Origin: Phycisphaeraceae bacterium
Lineage (GTDB): Bacteria > Planctomycetota > Phycisphaerae > Phycisphaerales > SM1A02
Assembly (NCBI GenBank): GCA_019636755.1
Contig: JAHBWZ010000013.1
Location: 1 to 64,000, forward strand
DNA: 64,000 nucleotides
Direction: 5' to 3'
Part shown: positions 27,131-35,329 of the stretch, piece by piece
How positions within the stretch are numbered: position 1 is the first letter of the stretch
How the letters are laid out: every line of letters starts with the position of its first letter
Notes under the pieces: model-generated
What the model saw: the letters and a program-made list of their open reading frames with translations, nothing else
Told to the model about the DNA's origin: nothing
The model's database searches: none
Made by a program: the position numbers and the translations under genes

Positions 27131-29761
27131 ATGGACGTGCGCACGCGAGCGGATCACCATCGCGATCCATCGACGGCCGCCCGCCGCCGGGACGGCGTCG
27201 CTCGCCGTGCCGGTGGCACCGCCGTGGCCGCAGCCCTCCTCCTGGCGACGACCGCGGCTGCGGGCGTTCTCCGCGTGCGGAGCGTGGACGCGTCGCTGCG
27301 CTGCCGGGAGGCGGACCGCCCGCAGGCGCTCGCGGAGATCGACGCGCCCTTCACGCTGCTCGCGTGGATCGGGCTCGGTCCCGCGCGCGACGCACCCGAG
27401 TTGCTCGCGGTGATCGGGCTCGGCGACGCGATCTCGGTGGACGTCGACCCGCGGCACGGACAGTGGCGATTCCACTCTGCGGCACTGGCGCCGACGGACG
27501 CGATCGAACTTCCGTGCGCGCTCCCCGACCACCCGGCGGGAAGTCCGCCGCCGGAGACGCCGGGGATCGCATGGAGTCTTCTCGCGATCGCCGTCCACCC
27601 GGGCGAAGCGCGCCTCGAGATCGCGATCCGACATGCCGGCACGACCGTGCAGGCGACCGCCGCGCTGGACGGATCGCGTCTGCGCGCCGGGGCGTGGCCG
27701 GTCCGACTCGGCGCCGATGCGGGGCGCGCCGCGTCCGGCGGCGCGATCGGACTCACGGTGATCGAGCGCGGCGCACGGGCCGCGGGCACGCTCGCGCCGC
27801 TGGTCGAGTCCCTCTGGCCGTCGGGCGAACCGTCGTACAGCGTCCTCGCGCCGCCCGCCGGATCGCCCGCCTGGAGCGACGTCGCGTGGATGATCGGACA
27901 CGGTGTCTTCACCTACCCGTCGGCGCAGGCGAATCCCGCGGCGACCGGTGCGGAGGTCGGCGCGCCGATCGCGATCAACAACCTCCCGATCTACAACCCG
28001 ACCGCCGGCGCGGACTTCTTCTCGGTCGGCGCGCCCGCGTCGATCGCCGGCGCCTGGACCTTCGAGACGCCGTTCCGGTCGTGGGACGGGAACGGGTGGA
28101 GTTTCCGCCGGTCGCCGCCGGACATCGGTCTCGGGGGGACGCGCTGGACGCCGCGCCCCGGCGCGCTCGTGCGCGAGGTCGCCGCCGGTGAGCCGACGGC
28201 CATCCGCCGAGTCGTCATCACCGCCAACAGCCGCGCTGCGCGGATGAACGCCGCGTACTACGGCGGACTGCCGGAGTCGTGGGCCTTCGGCGGCCTGTAT
28301 CCCGCGCGGCGCAGCGCGGTGAGCGGCGTGATCATTCCCGCGTGGCCGGCGATGACGCCGTGGCCGTTCTTCCGGTCGACCGCGCGCGTGGAGGGCGAGG
28401 TCCGTTTCGCCGGGTGGACGAATCATCCGACGGCCACGTTCGGCTCCTTCGGCAGTCACGGACAGGACTTCCCGGCGCTGCCGGGATATCCGCTCGCCGG
28501 CACGGCCGCGGTCATCACGCCGGGCGCCGCGTACGTGCCGAAGGCCCGGCCGGAGTCGGGAACGCGTCTCGACAGCGTGACGCAGCCGGTCCTCGTGCGG
28601 GCATGCATGCTGCGTGCGCCGGGCGCGGGGCGGGTGCGCTTCCGCGGCGAGAAGGCGACCGCGCAGGGGAGCGCGGGGACCGCCGATGGGGAGTGGCAGA
28701 CGATCGACCTGGACACGACGACCGTCATCCATCCGCTCGTTGCCGGCGACGGACTCGACCAGCCGGCGCGCACGATCCGACTCGCGGGACATGTTCCGGG
28801 CATCGCCGCGGGCGACGGCTGCTTCATCGCCGACGGCTTCAGCACGGGCGGTATCTCGCTTGTGTCCGCGGTTGACTTCGAGGACGGAACGGACGGTCCG
28901 AGGACGGTCGTGGTACTCGAGCGCTGGTTCTCGCTCACGCCGGTCGTCGGCGGCTCCGTGCTGCACTTCGGCCCGGTGGAGCCGCACTGGGTCGCGCACG
29001 CCTGGCCGGGACTGCCCGCGGGCGATGCGTCGATCTATCGCGGCATCCGCATCGAGGCGGAGAACGCGCCGGTCGTCCTGCTCTTCACGGAGTGCCTCCG
29101 GCCGGACCAGCCGGGGCTGGTGATCGGCGCCGTCGGTCGAGCCGGATGGGGCTACGGGCTTCAACTCCAGCGCAGCCTGACTGCGGCCGGCGGCCTGATG
29201 TGGGCCCGCGCGATCCAGCCGGATGTCGTCCTCCAGTTCTTCGCGCATCAGCAGGCGCAGGTCACCGACATGGCGGCGTACACCACGCAGGTCCGGCGCG
29301 CGGCGCCCGGCGCGGAACTCTGGTGGTGCGGCGACCCGGACCTGGACGGAACGCAGGCAGACACGGAGGGAACCGACGCCTGGCATGCATGGATCCTGGA
29401 CCACGCCGATGCATTCGACGTCGGCGCGGTCAGCGCCCACGAGTCACCGCAGGTCGGATGCGGACTGGATCGCGCCGCGAACGGTGACGTGGCCAACGGC
29501 TCCCATCCCTCCGCCCGCGGCTGCCAGCGCTTCGTGGAGGCCACGCTGGCGCTGCTGATCGACGCGACGGCGCCGTCACCGGCCTGCCCGGCGGATCTCA
29601 CCGGTGACGGGACGGTGGACTTCGCCGATCTTCTGGCGCTCATCGCCGCCTGGGGCGCCTGTCCGGGACCGCCGGACCGCTGCCCGGCGGATCTGACCGG
29701 CAATGCCGCCGTCGGGCTGGCCGACCTCCTCGCGCTGCTCGCCGCGTGGGGCGGGTGCTGA
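27131..29761 (+). CDS. Secreted protein with C-terminal dockerin-like repeats, possible SGNH-like domain
   Basis: An 876-residue exported protein. The N-terminus has arginines and then a hydrophobic stretch (GGTAVAAALLLATTAAAG), a signal peptide. Residues about 650-815 loosely follow an SGNH-hydrolase plan: VGRAGWGYGLQLQ, QPDVVLQFFAHQQ and a NGSHPSARG block resembling the C-terminal D-x-x-H-P motif, with N in place of D, so activity is uncertain. The last 58 residues are two dockerin-like repeats (CPADLTGDGTVDFADLLALIAAWG and a copy whose calcium loop is altered to TGNAAVGLAD). The start ATG at 27131 has AGGGTAGAAGG upstream, and its promoter would lie in the beginning of the divergent kinase gene. 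Confidence 0.7.
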   Translation: MDVRTRADHHRDPSTAARRRDGVARRAGGTAVAAALLLATTAAAGVLRVRSVDASLRCREADRPQALAEIDAPFTLLAWIGLGPARDAPELLAVIGLGDAISVDVDPRHGQWRFHSAALAPTDAIELPCALPDHPAGSPPPETPGIAWSLLAIAVHPGEARLEIAIRHAGTTVQATAALDGSRLRAGAWPVRLGADAGRAASGGAIGLTVIERGARAAGTLAPLVESLWPSGEPSYSVLAPPAGSPAWSDVAWMIGHGVFTYPSAQANPAATGAEVGAPIAINNLPIYNPTAGADFFSVGAPASIAGAWTFETPFRSWDGNGWSFRRSPPDIGLGGTRWTPRPGALVREVAAGEPTAIRRVVITANSRAARMNAAYYGGLPESWAFGGLYPARRSAVSGVIIPAWPAMTPWPFFRSTARVEGEVRFAGWTNHPTATFGSFGSHGQDFPALPGYPLAGTAAVITPGAAYVPKARPESGTRLDSVTQPVLVRACMLRAPGAGRVRFRGEKATAQGSAGTADGEWQTIDLDTTTVIHPLVAGDGLDQPARTIRLAGHVPGIAAGDGCFIADGFSTGGISLVSAVDFEDGTDGPRTVVVLERWFSLTPVVGGSVLHFGPVEPHWVAHAWPGLPAGDASIYRGIRIEAENAPVVLLFTECLRPDQPGLVIGAVGRAGWGYGLQLQRSLTAAGGLMWARAIQPDVVLQFFAHQQAQVTDMAAYTTQVRRAAPGAELWWCGDPDLDGTQADTEGTDAWHAWILDHADAFDVGAVSAHESPQVGCGLDRAANGDVANGSHPSARGCQRFVEATLALLIDATAPSPACPADLTGDGTVDFADLLALIAAWGACPGPPDRCPADLTGNAAVGLADLLALLAAWGGC

Positions 29762-29822
29762 CGCCTCCGGGGTGGTGCATGCACCGACCCGGGACCTCCG
29801 CGCGGATCCGGGCGGGTCTGCC

Positions 29823-29851
29823 TTGACAGCAGATGTAGCCGAGGCTACATT
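29823..29851 (+). promoter_or_regulatory. mntR promoter with overlapping MntR-type operator
   Basis: TTGACA (29823-29828) and TACATT (29846-29851) are exactly 17 bp apart. The spacer and -10 are occupied by an inverted repeat ATGTAGCC-GA-GGCTACAT (29833-29850) with perfect 8-bp arms. Binding there would block RNA polymerase, the arrangement expected for Mn-dependent autorepression of the mntR-mntABCD operon. The GTG start of mntR is 45 bases downstream. Confidence 0.85.
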
Positions 29852-29895
29852 TCTCGCCGTCGGAGCGATCGACCGCGGATCCCCGGAGGCTCGAC

Positions 29896-30348
29896 GTGAC
29901 AGGCAGGAAGCGTTCCAGGGTCGCCGTGCGGTTCGTCAAGACGCGCGACGACCATCGCAGCGAGACCGCCGAGGACTACGTGGAGGCGGTGGCCGACCTG
30001 GTCCGGTTACACGGCGAGTGCCGGGTGCGCGACCTTGCCGCGGTCATGGGCGTGTCCCACGTGACGGTGATCCGCATCATCGCGCGGCTGCAGGAAGCCG
30101 CACTCGTCGAGACGGCGCCGTATCGACCGATCACGCTGACGCCGCGCGGCGAGCGGCTGGCGGCGCGGGCGCGCCATCGACACGAGATCGTCCTCGCGTT
30201 CCTGGCGGCGATCGGTGTGCCGGAAGAGGCCGCCCGCCGCGACGCGGAGGGCATGGAACATCACGTCGGTGACCGGACGCTGGCCTGCATGGAGACGTTC
30301 CTGGCGGGTGTGCGGGACCGCGTTCCGGCGAAGGAGCGAGACGTATGA
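29896..30348 (+). CDS. mntR: Manganese-responsive repressor MntR
   Basis: DtxR-family repressor that binds Mn(II) and shuts off manganese uptake. The 150-residue protein has a winged helix (LAAVMGVSHVTVIRIIARLQE, about 47-67) and the complete ligand set of Bacillus MntR at a constant offset: D27, E30, H96, E118, E121 and H122 (in RRDAEGMEHHV), matching D8, E11, H77, E99, E102, H103. It lacks the SH3-like third domain of DtxR/IdeR, as expected for MntR. The GTG start at 29896 has GGAGG (29885-29889) upstream. Its stop overlaps the start of mntA (ATGA at 30345-30348), so regulator and transporter are made from one transcript. Confidence 0.95.
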   Translation: MTGRKRSRVAVRFVKTRDDHRSETAEDYVEAVADLVRLHGECRVRDLAAVMGVSHVTVIRIIARLQEAALVETAPYRPITLTPRGERLAARARHRHEIVLAFLAAIGVPEEAARRDAEGMEHHVGDRTLACMETFLAGVRDRVPAKERDV

Positions 30349-31340
30349 ACGGGATGGGATGCCGCATGCGGTGGCTGGTGGCGGCGCTGCTGTCGATTCC
30401 GGTGACCATCCCGGGATGCCGGGACGCGTCGGGTGGCGACGGGCCGGATGACCGGCCGCTCGTCGTTGCGACCACCGGCATGATCGCGGACACCATCCGC
30501 CAGGTCGCCGGCGACCGGGTGCGCGTGGTGTCGCTCATGGGGCCCGGCGTCGATCCGCACCTGCACAAGCCGACGCGCGGTGACGTGCAGCGGCTGGAGT
30601 CCGCGGCGCTCGTCGTCTTCAACGGCCTTCACCTGGAGGGTCGGATGGCGGACACGCTGACGCGGCTTGCCGCGCGCGGGCGTCCGGTCGTGGCGATCGC
30701 GGACCTGATCGCGGAGGCCGGCACCTTCGATCCCCTCCGGGATGCGGCGGATTTCGATCCCCACCTCTGGATGGACGTCTCCCTCTGGAGCCGTGCCGTC
30801 CCCGCGATCGCCGAACGGCTCTCCGCGATCGATCCCCAGGATGCGGCGCAGTATCGCGCCCGCGCCGACGCGCATCTGCAGTCGCTGGCGGACCTCGATG
30901 CCTATGTCCGGACCGTCATCGCCTCCATCCCGGGGGAGCAGCGCGTGCTCATCACCGCGCACGATGCGTTCGGGTACTTCGGTCGGGCGTACGACATCGA
31001 TGTCCGCGGCATCCAGGGGCTCTCGACGGAGTCGGAGGCGGGGATCCGGGACCTTCGTGACCTGGCGGCGTTCGTCGTGGAGCGCCGCATCGGGGCGATC
31101 TTCGTCGAATCGAGCGTGCCCGATCGCGCCGTGCGGGCGCTCATCGAGCAGGCACGGGCGCGGGGACATGTCGTCCGCATCGGCGGCGAACTGTTCTCCG
31201 ACGCCATGGGTCACGAAGGCACGTACGAGGGGACGTACATCGGCATGATGGATCACAACGCGACGGTGATCGCGCGTGCGCTCGGAGGCACCGCGCCGGC
31301 CACCGGCATGAACGGAAGGCTGGGCGATGTCGGTCGCTGA
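30345..31340 (+). CDS. mntA: Manganese/zinc ABC transporter substrate-binding lipoprotein
   Basis: Cluster A-I (TroA/MntA) metal-binding protein delivering Mn(II) to the permease. The 331-residue precursor has a signal ending in the lipobox IPGC (Cys 25). The four-ligand set is visible: His in DPHLHKPT (about residue 74), His in FDPHLW, Glu in IFVESSVP and Asp in GMMDHN. A Glu at the third position is typical of Mn-type rather than Zn-type proteins, which fits the MntR gene in front. The His-rich loop of zinc-specific ZnuA is absent. Starts at ATG 30345 inside the mntR stop. Confidence 0.92.
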   Translation: MNGMGCRMRWLVAALLSIPVTIPGCRDASGGDGPDDRPLVVATTGMIADTIRQVAGDRVRVVSLMGPGVDPHLHKPTRGDVQRLESAALVVFNGLHLEGRMADTLTRLAARGRPVVAIADLIAEAGTFDPLRDAADFDPHLWMDVSLWSRAVPAIAERLSAIDPQDAAQYRARADAHLQSLADLDAYVRTVIASIPGEQRVLITAHDAFGYFGRAYDIDVRGIQGLSTESEAGIRDLRDLAAFVVERRIGAIFVESSVPDRAVRALIEQARARGHVVRIGGELFSDAMGHEGTYEGTYIGMMDHNATVIARALGGTAPATGMNGRLGDVGR

Positions 31341-32205
31341 TCGAGGAACCGGGACCGTGGATCGGAACTCGCCGGGCGACCGGGTACCGGTCGATCCCGC
31401 GTCCATCGTCCACGGCATGCCGCCCGGACATGAGCACGCGCGCGATGCGGCGCTCATGGTCCACGATGTCACGGTGGCGTATGACCGGCGCCCGGTGCTC
31501 TTTGCGATCGACCTGGATGTCCCGGCCGGCTGTCTCTGCGCGGTCGTCGGCCCGAACGGATCGGGAAAGACGACGCTGCTGCGCGGCTGCCTCGGACTGG
31601 TTCCGCTGGCCGCGGGCCACGTGCGCATGCTGGGGGGACAGCGCCTGGACCAGGTCCGTGCCGACGTGGCCTACGTTCCGCAGCGCGAGTCCGTCGACTG
31701 GGACTTCCCGGTCAGCGTGCGCGACGTCGTCCGGATGGGCCGGCTTCCGCACCGACGATGGTTCGGACGGATGACCGCGGAGGATCATCGCCGGGTGGAC
31801 GAGGCGATGGCACGCGTGGAGATCGGCGATCTTGCCGACCGGCAGATCGGCCGTCTCTCCGGGGGACAGCAGCAGCGCGTCTTCCTGGCCCGCGCCCTGG
31901 CGCAGGACGCGCGGCTGTACTTCATGGACGAGCCCTTCGCCGCGGTCGATGCGACGACCGAGCGCGCGATCCTGGACGTCCTGCGGGACCTGCGCCGCCA
32001 GGGCCGCACCGTCATCGCCGTGCATCACGATCTGCCGACGGTGGCCGCGTTCTTCGATCGGGCGATCCTGCTGAACCAGCGGCTGGTGGCCTACGGGCCG
32101 GTGGACGAGGTCCTGACGCCCGTCCACCTGGAGCGCGCCTACGGCGGACGGCTCGTCCCGCTGGCCGCGGCGGCGGATGCGCTGCGCACGCAGGCGGGCG
32201 GGTGA
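31327..32205 (+). CDS. mntB: Manganese ABC transporter ATP-binding protein
   Basis: ATPase subunit energising manganese import. The 292-residue protein contains Walker A GPNGSGKTT (about 75-83), Q-loop VPQRESVDWDFP, the signature LSGGQQQR (about 178-185), Walker B LYFMDEPF and the switch His in VIAVHHD. It carries an unusual 43-residue N-terminal extension with several His residues (HGMPPGHEHA) ahead of the normal start MVHDVTVAYD (31456). The long form is preferred because GGAAGG stands seven bases before the ATG at 31327, which overlaps the mntA stop by 14 bases; a metal-binding role for the extension is speculative. Confidence 0.92.
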   Translation: MSVADRGTGTVDRNSPGDRVPVDPASIVHGMPPGHEHARDAALMVHDVTVAYDRRPVLFAIDLDVPAGCLCAVVGPNGSGKTTLLRGCLGLVPLAAGHVRMLGGQRLDQVRADVAYVPQRESVDWDFPVSVRDVVRMGRLPHRRWFGRMTAEDHRRVDEAMARVEIGDLADRQIGRLSGGQQQRVFLARALAQDARLYFMDEPFAAVDATTERAILDVLRDLRRQGRTVIAVHHDLPTVAAFFDRAILLNQRLVAYGPVDEVLTPVHLERAYGGRLVPLAAAADALRTQAGG

Positions 32206-32230
32206 GTCCGGGAGTGGCGCGGAGCGATCC

Positions 32231-33145
32231 ATGACAGGCATGCCGGCAGCCATCCTTCACGGTGCAACACTGGTGGCCGTCGGGACCGCGATGCTCGGCG
32301 CGGTCGCGGGACTGGTGGGTGTGTTCCTGCTGCTGCGCCGGCGGGCGCTGCTCGGCGATGCGCTGGGGCATGCCACGCTGCCGGGAATCGCCCTCGCCTT
32401 CCTGGTCATGGTGGGCCTGGGCGGAAGCGGGCGCTGGCTCCCGGGCCTGCTGCTCGGCGCCGCGGCAACGGGCCTGCTGGGCGTCGCGTGCATCTCGCTG
32501 CTGACCCGAACGGGCCGCATCCGGGATGACACGGCCATGGCGGTCGTGCTCGGCGTCTTCTTCGGCCTGGGCGTGGCGCTTCTGGGCATCGTGCAGCGCG
32601 TGCCGCAGGCCGGTCCGGCGGGGCTGGAGTCGCTGATCTACGGGCGCGCCGCATCGATGCTGCGCGAGGACCTGCTCTGGATCGCGGCGCTCGCGACGGT
32701 GGTGGGACTGTTCGTCGTCGCGCTCCGTCGTGACCTCACGGTGCTCTGCTTCGACGAGTCCTTCGCGCGGACCGCGGGCCGGCGGACAATCCGTCTGGAT
32801 CTCGTGCTCCTGGCGCTCGTCACCGTTGCCACGGTGATCGGGCTCCAGGTGGTCGGCCTGATCCTGGTCGTGGCGCTGCTGGTCATCCCGGCCGCCGCCG
32901 CGCGCTTCTGGACGGATCATCTCGGCCGCATGCTCATCACGTCCGCAGCGATCGGATCCGCAGGTGCCGTCACGGGCGCGCTGCTGAGCGCGTCGTACGC
33001 CGACCTGCCCACGGGTGCCGTCATCGTGCTGGTCCTGGCGTGCGGGTACGGAATCAGCGCGGTCGCCGGTCCGGCGCGCGGCCTGCTGGCCCGCCGGCGA
33101 AGCGGACGACTGGCGGCACGGGCGATGGGGAGTCCGATGCCATGA
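32231..33145 (+). CDS. mntC: Manganese ABC transporter permease 1
   Basis: Membrane subunit of the metal-type (ABC-3 family) importer, 304 residues with about eight to nine helices. The family block FLLLRRRALLGDALGHATLPG near residue 30, and the late GLQVVGLILVVALLVIPAAAARFW block (the coupling helix and following segment) identify it. The ATG at 32231 lies 25 bases after mntB. Its stop overlaps the start of mntD (ATGA at 33142-33145). Two different permeases in one operon, as in Bacillus mntABCD, suggest a heterodimeric channel. Confidence 0.92.
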   Translation: MTGMPAAILHGATLVAVGTAMLGAVAGLVGVFLLLRRRALLGDALGHATLPGIALAFLVMVGLGGSGRWLPGLLLGAAATGLLGVACISLLTRTGRIRDDTAMAVVLGVFFGLGVALLGIVQRVPQAGPAGLESLIYGRAASMLREDLLWIAALATVVGLFVVALRRDLTVLCFDESFARTAGRRTIRLDLVLLALVTVATVIGLQVVGLILVVALLVIPAAAARFWTDHLGRMLITSAAIGSAGAVTGALLSASYADLPTGAVIVLVLACGYGISAVAGPARGLLARRRSGRLAARAMGSPMP

Positions 33146-34512
33146 CCTGGGCGCATCCGGGCGACACGTGGATCGCCGTGATCGGCGCCCTGGCCGCGGT
33201 GGCCTGTGCGCTTCCGGGCTGTTTCCTCGTCCTGCGGCGTCTTGCGATGATGGGCGACGCGATCTCGCACGCCGTGCTTCCCGGGCTGGCCGGTGGATTC
33301 CTGCTCATGCTGTGGGCGTCCGATGCGGGATCGATCCGGACCGTGCTGCCCTGGATCGCCGGCGCCGATCCGCGCCATCCGCTGGTCATGCTGACCGGCG
33401 CGATCGTCGTCGGAATCCTGACCGCGGTGTTCACGGAACTCCTTCACGAGCGCCTGCGCACCGATCGCGGCGCGGCGATGGGGATCGTGTTCACGTCGCT
33501 CTTCGCGCTCGGGCTCATCATGATCCGCCGCGCCGCCGACGACGTCCGCGTGGACCTGGATCCGGCGTGCGTGCTGTACGGATCGCTGGAACTGGCCCGG
33601 CTGGACACGCTGCACATCGCCGGCCGCGAGGTGCCGCGCGCCCTGGTGACGCTGGGCGGCGTGGCGCTGCTCAACGGCACCGGCACGCTGATCCTGCTCC
33701 GGGTGCTGCGCGCGACTTCCTTCGATCCGGCGTTCTCGCAGGTCGCCGGCCTTCGTCCGCGCGTGGCGCATCTGCTCCTCATGACGATGACGGCGGTGAC
33801 GGCGGTGGCGGCCTTCGAGGCGGTGGGCACCATCCTGGTGGTGGCCATGATCGTCACGCCGGCGGCCACGGCGCAACTCCTCACCCGCCGGCTGGGCGCC
33901 ATGCTGATCGTCGCCGCGGCGATCGGGATCGCCTCTGCCATCGGCGGTCACTGGGCGGCGATCACGCTGCCGGGCGTGTTCGGGTTCGAGGACACGGTGA
34001 CCTCCGGCATGATCGCGGTCGCCGGCGGCGTGCTCTTTGCGCTCGCGATCTTCCTGGCGCCGCGCGACGGCATCCTTCCGGCCCGGCGGCGGACGCATGC
34101 GCTGGGCATGCGGATCCTTGCCGAGGACCTGCTCGGCATGCTCTACCGCGCCGAGGAAGCCGGCGAGCGGCTGTCGATCGAGATCGTGCGTGCCCGCGCG
34201 TCCGCCGGCCTGGATGTCGGGCCGCGTCGCGTGGCGAGCGCCTGCGCCCGCCTGCGCCGCCGCGGGCACATCGAGACCGCCGACGGGATGTTCACGCTCA
34301 CGGCGTCGGGCCGCGCCCTGGCGCGATCGCTGGTGCGCGCGCATCGGCTGTGGGAGTCGTTCCTCGTCCGTCACGCCGAGGTGCCACCGGACCATGTCCA
34401 CCGCACCGCGATGGAACTGGAACACGTGACCGACGCGGCCACGGCCCGGGCGCTCGAAGATCGTCTCGGCGCCGAGGCGCTGGACCCCCACGGGCGCGAG
34501 ATCCCGGGGTAG
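33142..34512 (+). CDS. mntD: Manganese ABC permease fused to a DtxR-type metal-sensing domain
   Basis: A 456-residue fusion. Residues 1-310 form a second ABC-3 permease: FLVLRRLAMMGDAISHAVLPG near 25, and FEAVGTILVVAMIVTPAATAQLLT near 225. Residues about 325-456 form a winged helix followed by a DtxR-like dimerisation/metal-binding helix: ILAEDLLGMLYRAEEAGERLS, a recognition-like region, TLTASGRALARSLVRAHRLWESFLVRH and HRTAMELEHVTDAA (the ExxH region, with E and H retained). The same architecture occurs in some planctomycetes and Bacteroidetes. A cytoplasmic sensor on the channel could gate uptake by Mn level; whether it still binds DNA is unknown. The operon ends here, about 100 bases before a perfect 11-bp hairpin. 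Confidence 0.9.
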   Translation: MTWAHPGDTWIAVIGALAAVACALPGCFLVLRRLAMMGDAISHAVLPGLAGGFLLMLWASDAGSIRTVLPWIAGADPRHPLVMLTGAIVVGILTAVFTELLHERLRTDRGAAMGIVFTSLFALGLIMIRRAADDVRVDLDPACVLYGSLELARLDTLHIAGREVPRALVTLGGVALLNGTGTLILLRVLRATSFDPAFSQVAGLRPRVAHLLLMTMTAVTAVAAFEAVGTILVVAMIVTPAATAQLLTRRLGAMLIVAAAIGIASAIGGHWAAITLPGVFGFEDTVTSGMIAVAGGVLFALAIFLAPRDGILPARRRTHALGMRILAEDLLGMLYRAEEAGERLSIEIVRARASAGLDVGPRRVASACARLRRRGHIETADGMFTLTASGRALARSLVRAHRLWESFLVRHAEVPPDHVHRTAMELEHVTDAATARALEDRLGAEALDPHGREIPG

Positions 34513-34603
34513 GTGTGCGGTGATGCGTGCGCGCTTGCTCGATGTCGTTCAAGCACCGCGATGAACGTCAGGTCTCGATGATCATGTGGTCTTCCGCTGG
34601 TGT

Positions 34604-34645
34604 GCGCGAGCGCAGGGGGGGCTGAGGCCCCCCCTGCAACCCCCT
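34604..34645 (+). repeat. Inverted repeat arm 1
   Basis: The 42 bases here match the reverse complement of 34831-34872 at roughly 85-90 % by eye (shared core: CGCGAGCGCAGGGGGG, then CCCTGCAACCCC). Each arm is itself a hairpin, so the pair could form a large cruciform. Such palindromic units resemble REP-type or MITE-like elements; identity with a named family is not claimed. Confidence 0.7.
34612..34637 (+). terminator. Perfect 11-bp hairpin after mntD
   Basis: Positions 34612-34622 pair perfectly with 34627-34637 around a TGAG loop, giving a seven-G:C-run stem. It lies 100 bp beyond the mntD stop and could end the mnt transcript, although no T tract follows. Confidence 0.5.
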
Positions 34646-34742
34646 TGCGCGCAGGAGGGTGGTGGTGGTCAGCCGGTGCGCGAGTGGTGGGGTCTTCGCA
34701 CATGGGGGCCACGGTCGCGCGCGGAGGATCTCTGGCGACGAC

Positions 34743-34784
34743 GGCGCGTCCGACCTGGCGCGTCCGACGCGGCGCGTCCGCGAC
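34743..34784 (+). repeat. Three tandem 14-bp units
   Basis: The unit GGCGCGTCCGAC plus two variable bases occurs at 34743-34756, 34757-34770 and, with one change (CGTCCGCGAC), at 34771-34784. It lies between the two inverted-repeat arms. Confidence 0.75.
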
Positions 34785-34830
34785 TGATGATTCGCGCGCG
34801 AAGGCGCACCCGGGATCATCCATCCGCGAG

Positions 34831-34872
34831 AGGGGTTGCAGGGCGGCGCTTCAGCCCCCCTGCGCTCGCGCG
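34831..34872 (-). repeat. Inverted repeat arm 2
   Basis: Reverse-complement partner of 34604-34645. The internal hairpin is imperfect here because of base changes in the G run, while the outer AGGGGTTGCAGGG and CCTGCGCTCGCGCG parts are kept. Confidence 0.7.
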
Positions 34873-35116
34873 TCCAGTGAGCGCGAACGTTCACGGCGCA
34901 AAGCCCCGGTGTATCGTGAAGGTCGATGACGCGTGCATAGTCGTGGGCGCGCGCTCGAGCGCTCGAGATCTTCCAGGGACTCGGGTTGACCTCGGGTCTC
35001 CCTTGTCACGAGATTCAACGTGCGAATGCGTGAGCGCGGGGTGGACCGCGGCCGCGGTCGCCGGATGCCGAGGACACCGGCGCCGGCGGACGGCCGCAGG
35101 TCTTCGCCCGGGATCG

Positions 35117-35329
35117 TCAGGATCGGCGACCCGTCGGCGGATCCTGTCCGGCCGGCGCATCCGGTTCCGTCGGCGCATGCCGGCGACCCGGTTCGTCATC
35201 GAACAGCACGCGGACCTGCGGCGTTTCCATGTCGTCGAACTGGCCGGAGCGTGCGGCCCAGATGAAGGCGAGCACGGCGGCGGTCGCGATCAGCAGTCCG
35301 AGGGGCAGAACGACGAAGATCATGGACAC
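35117..35329 (-). CDS. ccoS: cbb3 oxidase maturation protein CcoS
   Basis: Small inner-membrane protein needed to insert cofactors into cbb3 oxidase. The 70 residues begin MSMIFVVLPLGLLIATAAVLAFIWAARSGQFDDMETP: one membrane helix followed by the diagnostic W-x-x-R-S-G-Q-F-D-D-x-E-x-P motif of CcoS. The rest is a short Pro/Asp-rich tail. The start overlaps the ccoI stop by 10 bases, and it is the last gene of the operon. Confidence 0.95.
   Translation of the reverse strand: MSMIFVVLPLGLLIATAAVLAFIWAARSGQFDDMETPQVRVLFDDEPGRRHAPTEPDAPAGQDPPTGRRS

Larger units (their letters stand above)
34513..35116. other. Gene-free convergent region with inverted and tandem repeats
   Basis: About 600 bp between the ends of mntD and ccoS. 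I see no credible gene. It contains a perfect GC hairpin, a 42-bp inverted repeat pair about 185 bp apart and three 14-bp tandem units, described separately, plus a palindromic GCGCTCGAGCGC at 34952-34963. The repeats make it look like a decayed or mobile repetitive element rather than plain spacer. Confidence 0.6.

Noticed and set aside
26801-29440. 879-codon minus-strand frame
   Set aside because: Antisense to the signal-peptide and dockerin-bearing secreted protein.
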